DNA from: CAZUNB01 sp044227985
Lineage (GTDB): Bacteria; Patescibacteriota; Saccharimonadia; Saccharimonadales; JAGPDM01
Assembly (NCBI GenBank): GCA_044227985.1
Contig: JBGAVT010000027.1
Location: 1 to 8,961 of the forward strand
DNA length: 8,961 nucleotides
Direction of reading: 5' to 3'
Shown here: positions 6,751-8,961 of the stretch, in pieces
How the letters are laid out: every line of letters begins with the position of its first letter
How positions within the stretch are numbered: position 1 is the stretch's first letter
The notes under the pieces: generated by a model
Told to the model about the DNA's origin: nothing
The model's input: only the letters and a program-made list of their open reading frames with translations
The model's database searches: none
Translations under genes and position numbers: made by a program

Positions 6751-7233
6751 TTAGCTAAATAATTTCACAATCTTTTCGAATGATCGTTTTAGCTCACTGA
6801 ACTGATCAACTGGCTCAGTGATGATTTGTTGCATGTTCTTCTTTCCACCATACTTGAAGTAGTTGTAGATGACGAGCAAACCTAACCCCGTTGGGCTACG
6901 GCGGAGTCCTTGTGCAGCAGCGGCTTTGATTGAAAACTCTTGGTTGAAACTATTAATTTCTTTGCTCTCTGCAGGAGAGAGTTTGCGTGGCAATATGGAT
7001 TTGACGACAAATCGGGTGATCAAAAAAAGAATTGATAAAACAAAAAGCCAGATGGCTAGTGGAAGAGTTGCTAAAAGCCACCACGCGGAGAAATCAACGG
7101 TCAACCAAATCGAACCTAGGAAAAGAATCAAAGAGAGTCCCGTGAGAATTGCCACGGTGCGCACGAGGTATTTCTGCAGAAATAAGCTGATGATAGCTCG
7201 TACGGCTTTGGTAGTAGCTTGTGTGTTATTCAT
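6751..7233 (-). CDS. Two-helix membrane protein, function unknown
   Basis: This 160-residue protein is not recognised. A short amphipathic N-terminus (1-22) leads to two hydrophobic segments at about 24-46 and 50-78. A soluble, basic C-terminal half of about 80 residues follows, predicted to be cytoplasmic, with R-R-S-P-T-G-L-G-L-L-V-I-Y-N-Y-F-K-Y-G-G (111-130). The Gly-rich patch and Lys/Arg clusters suggest membrane-surface contact, but no enzyme motif is visible. It converges on ligA with only 5 bp between the stops, and no GC-rich terminator is seen for either gene. The start at 7233 follows an extended -10 box by 6 nt, matching a leaderless start; no Shine-Dalgarno is present. Confidence 0.75.
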   Translation of the reverse strand: MNNTQATTKAVRAIISLFLQKYLVRTVAILTGLSLILFLGSIWLTVDFSAWWLLATLPLAIWLFVLSILFLITRFVVKSILPRKLSPAESKEINSFNQEFSIKAAAAQGLRRSPTGLGLLVIYNYFKYGGKKNMQQIITEPVDQFSELKRSFEKIVKLFS

Positions 7234-7239
7234 AAAACT

Positions 7240-7248
7240 ATGATAGCA
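7240..7248 (-). promoter_or_regulatory. Extended -10 promoter for the two-helix membrane protein
   Basis: Minus strand TGC-TATCAT followed by six bases and ATG. The -10 matches five of six. The predicted +1 falls on the A of the start codon. Confidence 0.5.
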
Positions 7249-7279
7249 AACAGAACCATGTTTTATCGAGTAATGCTTG

Positions 7280-7288
7280 TGCTATAAT
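7280..7288 (+). promoter_or_regulatory. Extended -10 promoter of the structured leader
   Basis: TGC directly followed by perfect TATAAT (7283-7288). A weak -35-like TTTTAT lies 16 nt upstream. Transcription should start near 7295, leaving a leader of roughly 185 nt before the likely start codon at 7481. This contrasts sharply with the leaderless genes around it and suggests the leader has a purpose. Confidence 0.65.
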
Positions 7289-7289
7289 T

Positions 7290-7400
7290 AAAATGACTTA
7301 TGTGGCGCTCGTGTGGAACTGAGTGTCATTTTCTTTTTTAGTTTAATTAGAAAAGTGGGCTGACACGCAGGGTGGGACCACAGGAGAGAGGTGGTGGTAA
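7290..7400 (+). promoter_or_regulatory. Candidate structured regulatory leader with T-box-like motif
   Basis: Seen directly: (a) a hairpin with CGCTC (7306-7310) pairing GAGTG (7321-7325) and AATGA (7292-7296) pairing TCATT (7326-7330), followed by TTTTCTTTTTT (7329-7339), which is terminator-like. (b) A competing long hairpin, GTGTCA (7323-7328) with TGACAC (7361-7366), enclosing CTTTTTTA (7333-7340) with TAGAAAAG (7348-7355). The two cannot form together. (c) AGGGTGGGACC at 7369-7379 matches the core of the T-box antiterminator consensus AGGGTGGNACC. (d) ACCAC (7377-7381) can pair with GTGGT (7391-7395), placing AGGAG in the loop. A 13-codon ORF (7300-7341, MWRSCGTECHFLF) spans the first hairpin. 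A tRNA-sensing or other attenuator is inferred. No clear specifier loop or downstream CCCT-type pairing partner was found, so the T-box label is tentative. Confidence 0.35.
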
Positions 7401-7480
7401 GAATATTTGTAACTTTATTATGCTAAAGCTTGCAAGAATCTAGAGAGAGCTATATTTAGCTTAAATAGATGGAGCTAGCG

Positions 7481-7882
7481 ATGACAGACTCGGAAGTACC
7501 AGCAAGTGAAGTGCCAATCAGATTAAGATCAGTGAGGATTGAGGATTTTGACGGAGCAAGACATGCATATCGTGAGTTAAAAGGTTTAGATCGGCAGTTG
7601 CTAAGAGATAATAGAGAATTATTTCCAGAGGGGTTGTCTGTTCAAGATTTCTCGCCTGATTCAGACAGCGAAGGCAGCCTTCCGTGTGGACAAGACGAGT
7701 GCACTGCAACCAATGTGGTGCCAAATGAGTGGGCCGAAGGTTTCGTGGACGTTGGCGTAGCCTGTAAGCTTGACGGAACTCTTCCGTACGCAGAACAGAT
7801 AGAAGAGCGCACCCGATGTCTCGGAGCCGCTGCACAAGTGTTTGCTGATTATATCAATAATGCAATTACGCAAAGTACTTAA
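7481..7882 (+). CDS. Acidic small protein, function unknown
   Basis: From the ATG at 7481 the product is 133 residues; an in-frame ATG at 7469 would add four (MELA). I prefer 7481 because GGAG (7471-7474) stands 6 nt before it, while nothing precedes 7469 at a useful distance. The protein is soluble and acidic, with a low-complexity D/S/E patch (PDSDSEGS, 59-66). Four cysteines lie at 69, 74, 95 and 113, the first pair as C-x4-C. The C-terminal part (102-130) looks like an amphipathic helix. It has no signal peptide or membrane segment, and I recognise no family. It is slightly more GC-rich than its neighbours. It sits alone behind the structured leader and is followed within 6 nt by a long hairpin. 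The antisense frame at 7518-7835 has no start signal and is a shadow. Confidence 0.6.
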   Translation: MTDSEVPASEVPIRLRSVRIEDFDGARHAYRELKGLDRQLLRDNRELFPEGLSVQDFSPDSDSEGSLPCGQDECTATNVVPNEWAEGFVDVGVACKLDGTLPYAEQIEERTRCLGAAAQVFADYINNAITQST

Positions 7883-7887
7883 TAGTC

Positions 7888-7920
7888 GGTTCGTATTTCT
7901 CGATATCTAGAAATTGAACC
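7888..7920 (+). terminator. Long stem-loop directly after the acidic-protein gene
   Basis: GGTTC (7888-7892) pairs with GAACC (7916-7920), and ATTTCT (7895-7900) with AGAAAT (7909-7914), around an 8-nt loop. That gives eleven base pairs with a small internal loop, 5 nt after the stop codon. No T-run follows, so it may stabilise or end the mRNA by a non-classical route. Confidence 0.5.
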
Positions 7921-8126
7921 ATCATGAGGGGCGTCTTTCATTTGTCTAACCCGTAGAGTTTTAGTTACCTCATTTACCAGTATTTATTGTAAATCTTAAT
8001 AACTAATTTCTGTTCATCGCTTAAAGTTTATCAATAAGAGTAGTAAGGAAAAGAGCAGCCCGAGTTGTGAATTTATTTCGCATCCGGCGCGATGAGAAAA
8101 ATCGTAGGTTTGTCTCATGAGGTTTC
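7921..8126. other. Intergenic stretch without a recognisable gene
   Basis: About 200 bases between the stem-loop and tRNA-Ala. There is no credible coding frame and no convincing promoter. The only clear structure is the hairpin listed at 8092-8118. Confidence 0.5.
8092..8118 (-). terminator. Hairpin downstream of tRNA-Ala
   Basis: ATGAGA (8092-8097) pairs with TCTCAT (8113-8118), and three further A-T pairs form after one mismatch, around a 7-nt loop. It begins 9 nt past the tRNA-Ala CCA end on the minus strand. A T-rich stretch lies inside its 3' arm but no T-run follows, so termination is only possible, not clear. Confidence 0.35.
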
Positions 8127-8202
8127 TGGTGGAGATACAGGGACTCAAACCCTGGACCTCTTCGCTGCCAGCGAAGCGCTCTATCAACTGAGCTATATCC
8201 CC
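8127..8202 (-). tRNA. tRNA-Ala (anticodon GGC)
   Basis: The minus strand gives acceptor GGGGATA/TATCTCC, including the G3-U70 wobble pair that marks alanine tRNAs. The D-arm has AGCTCAGTTGATAGAGC, and anticodon stem CTTCG/CGAAG holds loop CTGGCAG (anticodon GGC at 8167-8169). The T-arm has GGTTTGAGTCC. The discriminator is A and CCA is encoded; length is 76 nt. It stands alone, divergent from leuS. Its promoter is not obvious in the AT-rich DNA upstream. Confidence 0.96.
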
Positions 8203-8231
8203 GCGTCGAAAAACACTACAATCTTTTTTGT

Positions 8232-8256
8232 AAATTGATAATAAATTATTCAATTT
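8232..8256. repeat. AT-rich inverted repeat upstream of tRNA-Ala
   Basis: AAATTGA (8232-8238) and TCAATTT (8250-8256) are perfect inverted copies, and TAA/TTA pairing can extend the stem inward. It lies about 30 bp before tRNA-Ala, where that gene's promoter should be, so a binding site is possible. Confidence 0.4.
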
Positions 8257-8289
8257 AGCTTAAAAGACTTCCGTGCCTTTCTCCTTATT

Positions 8290-8324
8290 TCGTAAATAAT
8301 AAAACTTCTTTTTATTATTTACGA
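8290..8324. repeat. Perfect 15-bp inverted repeat
   Basis: The arms 8290-8304 (TCGTAAATAATAAAA) and 8310-8324 are exact reverse complements around the loop CTTCT. It is the strongest palindrome in the window. Position between divergent tRNA-Ala and leuS argues against a simple gene-end terminator for either. It could stop plus-strand read-through from the left, or be a protein-binding or mobile remnant sequence. Confidence 0.7.
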
Positions 8325-8327
8325 GGC

Positions 8328-8343
8328 TTCGGCTTGCGCCGAG
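8328..8343. repeat. GC-rich hairpin adjoining the 15-bp inverted repeat
   Basis: TTCGGC (8328-8333), loop TTGC, GCCGAG (8338-8343): six base pairs with one wobble, only 3 nt after the preceding palindrome. No T-run follows on either strand. Confidence 0.5.
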
Positions 8344-8373
8344 ATGTATATTCTACTATCACATGGGTGTTCG

Positions 8374-8389
8374 GGCAAATATGTTTGCC
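8374..8389. repeat. Hairpin just upstream of the leuS -35 box
   Basis: GGCAAA (8374-8379), loop TATG, TTTGCC (8384-8389): a perfect six-pair stem ending one base before the leuS -35 hexamer. As dyad symmetry beside a promoter it could be an operator; this is inference. Confidence 0.45.
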
Positions 8390-8390
8390 T

Positions 8391-8419
8391 TTGGCGTTTA
8401 CTACTAGAGAAGGTATAAT
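8391..8419 (+). promoter_or_regulatory. leuS promoter, near-zero leader
   Basis: TTGGCG (8391-8396), exactly 17 nt, then perfect TATAAT (8414-8419). The leuS ATG follows 8 nt after the -10 box, so the transcript should begin within about two bases of the start codon. No Shine-Dalgarno fits. Confidence 0.7.
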
Positions 8420-8427
8420 TCGAAGTT

Positions 8428-8961
8428 ATGAAACGATTCAAACCATTAGACTTCGAGCAAAAATGGCAAAAGGTCTGGCAGGAGACTGATTTGTACGCTG
8501 CTGAGGATTTTTCTGAAAAGGAAAAATACGTTATGTTGACGGAGTTTCCATATCCATCAGGTGCAGGTTTGCATCTCGGTCACGTCCGTGAGTACACACT
8601 CGGCGACATCATGGCTCGGCGCAAGCGAATGCAGGGCTATAACGTGCTTTACCCGATGGGCTACGACGCTTTTGGTTTGCCAACTGAAAATTACGCGATT
8701 AAGAATAAAATCGCTCCCCAAAAAGCCACTGCTGATAATATCGCTAACTTCCGTAATCAATTTGACCGTTTAGGCTATAGCTTTGACTGGAATCGACAGG
8801 TTAATACGACCGATCCAGATTACTACAAATGGACACAGTGGTTATTCCTGCAATTCTTTAAAAACGGCTTGGCTTATCAGGACGAAGTAGCTATCAACTG
8901 GTGCCCAAAGTGTAAAACAGGCCTAGCTAACGAAGAGGTGGTAGACGGCAAACATGAGCGT
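8428..8961 (+). CDS. leuS: Leucyl-tRNA synthetase, N-terminal part (3' end outside window)
   Basis: Charges tRNA-Leu with leucine using ATP, in the cytoplasm. 178 codons are visible; the family is usually over 800 residues, so the editing, KMSKS and anticodon-binding parts are beyond the window. Class I signature: F-P-Y-P-S-G-A-G-L-H-L-G-H (40-52), with the HIGH motif as H-L-G-H at 49-52. P-M-G-Y-D-A-F-G-L-P-T-E-N-Y-A is specific to LeuS rather than IleS or ValS. W-C-P-K-C-K-T-G-L-A-N-E-E-V (158-171) starts the region before the editing domain; Cys159 and Cys162 could bind zinc. The start is fixed by the MKRFKPLDFEQKWQ N-terminus, typical for the family, and by the promoter ending 8 nt upstream; no Shine-Dalgarno is present. 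Confidence 0.97.
   Translation, partial: MKRFKPLDFEQKWQKVWQETDLYAAEDFSEKEKYVMLTEFPYPSGAGLHLGHVREYTLGDIMARRKRMQGYNVLYPMGYDAFGLPTENYAIKNKIAPQKATADNIANFRNQFDRLGYSFDWNRQVNTTDPDYYKWTQWLFLQFFKNGLAYQDEVAINWCPKCKTGLANEEVVDGKHER

Noticed and set aside
6743..6765. Shared terminator between ligA and the convergent gene
   Set aside because: Only the short AT palindrome TTAGCTAA is present, with no stable GC stem followed by a T-run.
6869..7243. Plus-strand frame of 124 codons opposite the two-helix membrane protein
   Set aside because: The minus-strand frame has a clear membrane-protein pattern and a promoter; the plus frame shows neither.
7391..7426. Short GTG-started frame (about 11 codons) after AGGAG in the leader
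   Set aside because: AGGAG-to-GTG spacing is possible, but the frame is tiny and has no conserved feature I can judge. The AGGAG is better explained as part of the hairpin loop.
8014..8253. Minus-strand frame of 79 codons containing GDIAQLIERFAG
   Set aside because: This is the translated tRNA-Ala gene; the rest is low-complexity AT-rich sequence.
1..8961. CRISPR array, insertion sequence or tandem repeat array
   Set aside because: No regularly spaced direct repeats, transposase frame or terminal inverted repeats with target duplications were seen.

Overview
This window most likely comes from a member of the Candidate Phyla Radiation (Patescibacteria), and Saccharibacteria (TM7) would fit well. 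This is inferred, not proven. The grounds are: a moderately AT-rich chromosome with small gaps; a serine-recombinase tail of the type common in these genomes; three isolated tRNA genes that all encode CCA; small membrane proteins of no recognised family; and several genes whose promoters sit almost on the start codon. The standard genetic code works for every gene.

Region 1 (1-2151) is mostly minus strand. On the left edge is the C-terminal part of a large serine recombinase on the plus strand. Its frame runs antisense through the terminator and 3' half of a tRNA-Leu(GAG) gene, so this looks like the right-hand end of an element integrated at that tRNA. To the right, reading leftward, are tRNA-Val(UAC) with its own terminator, a four-helix membrane protein, an alpha/beta-hydrolase-like protein and then the tRNA-Leu.

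Region 2 (2225-6745) is a tight plus-strand operon behind one good -10 box and Shine-Dalgarno: lemA, htpX, a six-helix membrane protein with a basic cytoplasmic tail, and ligA (NAD-dependent DNA ligase). Gaps are 28 nt, -8 nt and 1 nt. The ligase keeps its catalytic lysine, OB, HhH and BRCT parts but has lost all four cysteines of the usual zinc finger.

Region 3 (6751-7882) has a convergent two-helix membrane protein on the minus strand, then an extended -10 promoter on the plus strand. That promoter leads into about 170 nt of probable structured leader, with mutually exclusive hairpins, a T-run and a T-box-like AGGGTGGGACC motif, ahead of an acidic 133-residue protein of unknown function.

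Region 4 (7888-8961) holds a long hairpin after that gene, tRNA-Ala(GGC) on the minus strand, an intergenic stretch with four inverted repeats (one a perfect 15-bp stem), and the first 178 codons of leuS. The leuS promoter is a consensus-like -35/-10 pair ending 8 nt before the ATG.

The points most worth a second look are the structured leader at 7290-7400, the zinc-ligand-free LigA, the leaderless promoter architecture shared by four genes, and the recombinase/tRNA-Leu junction.
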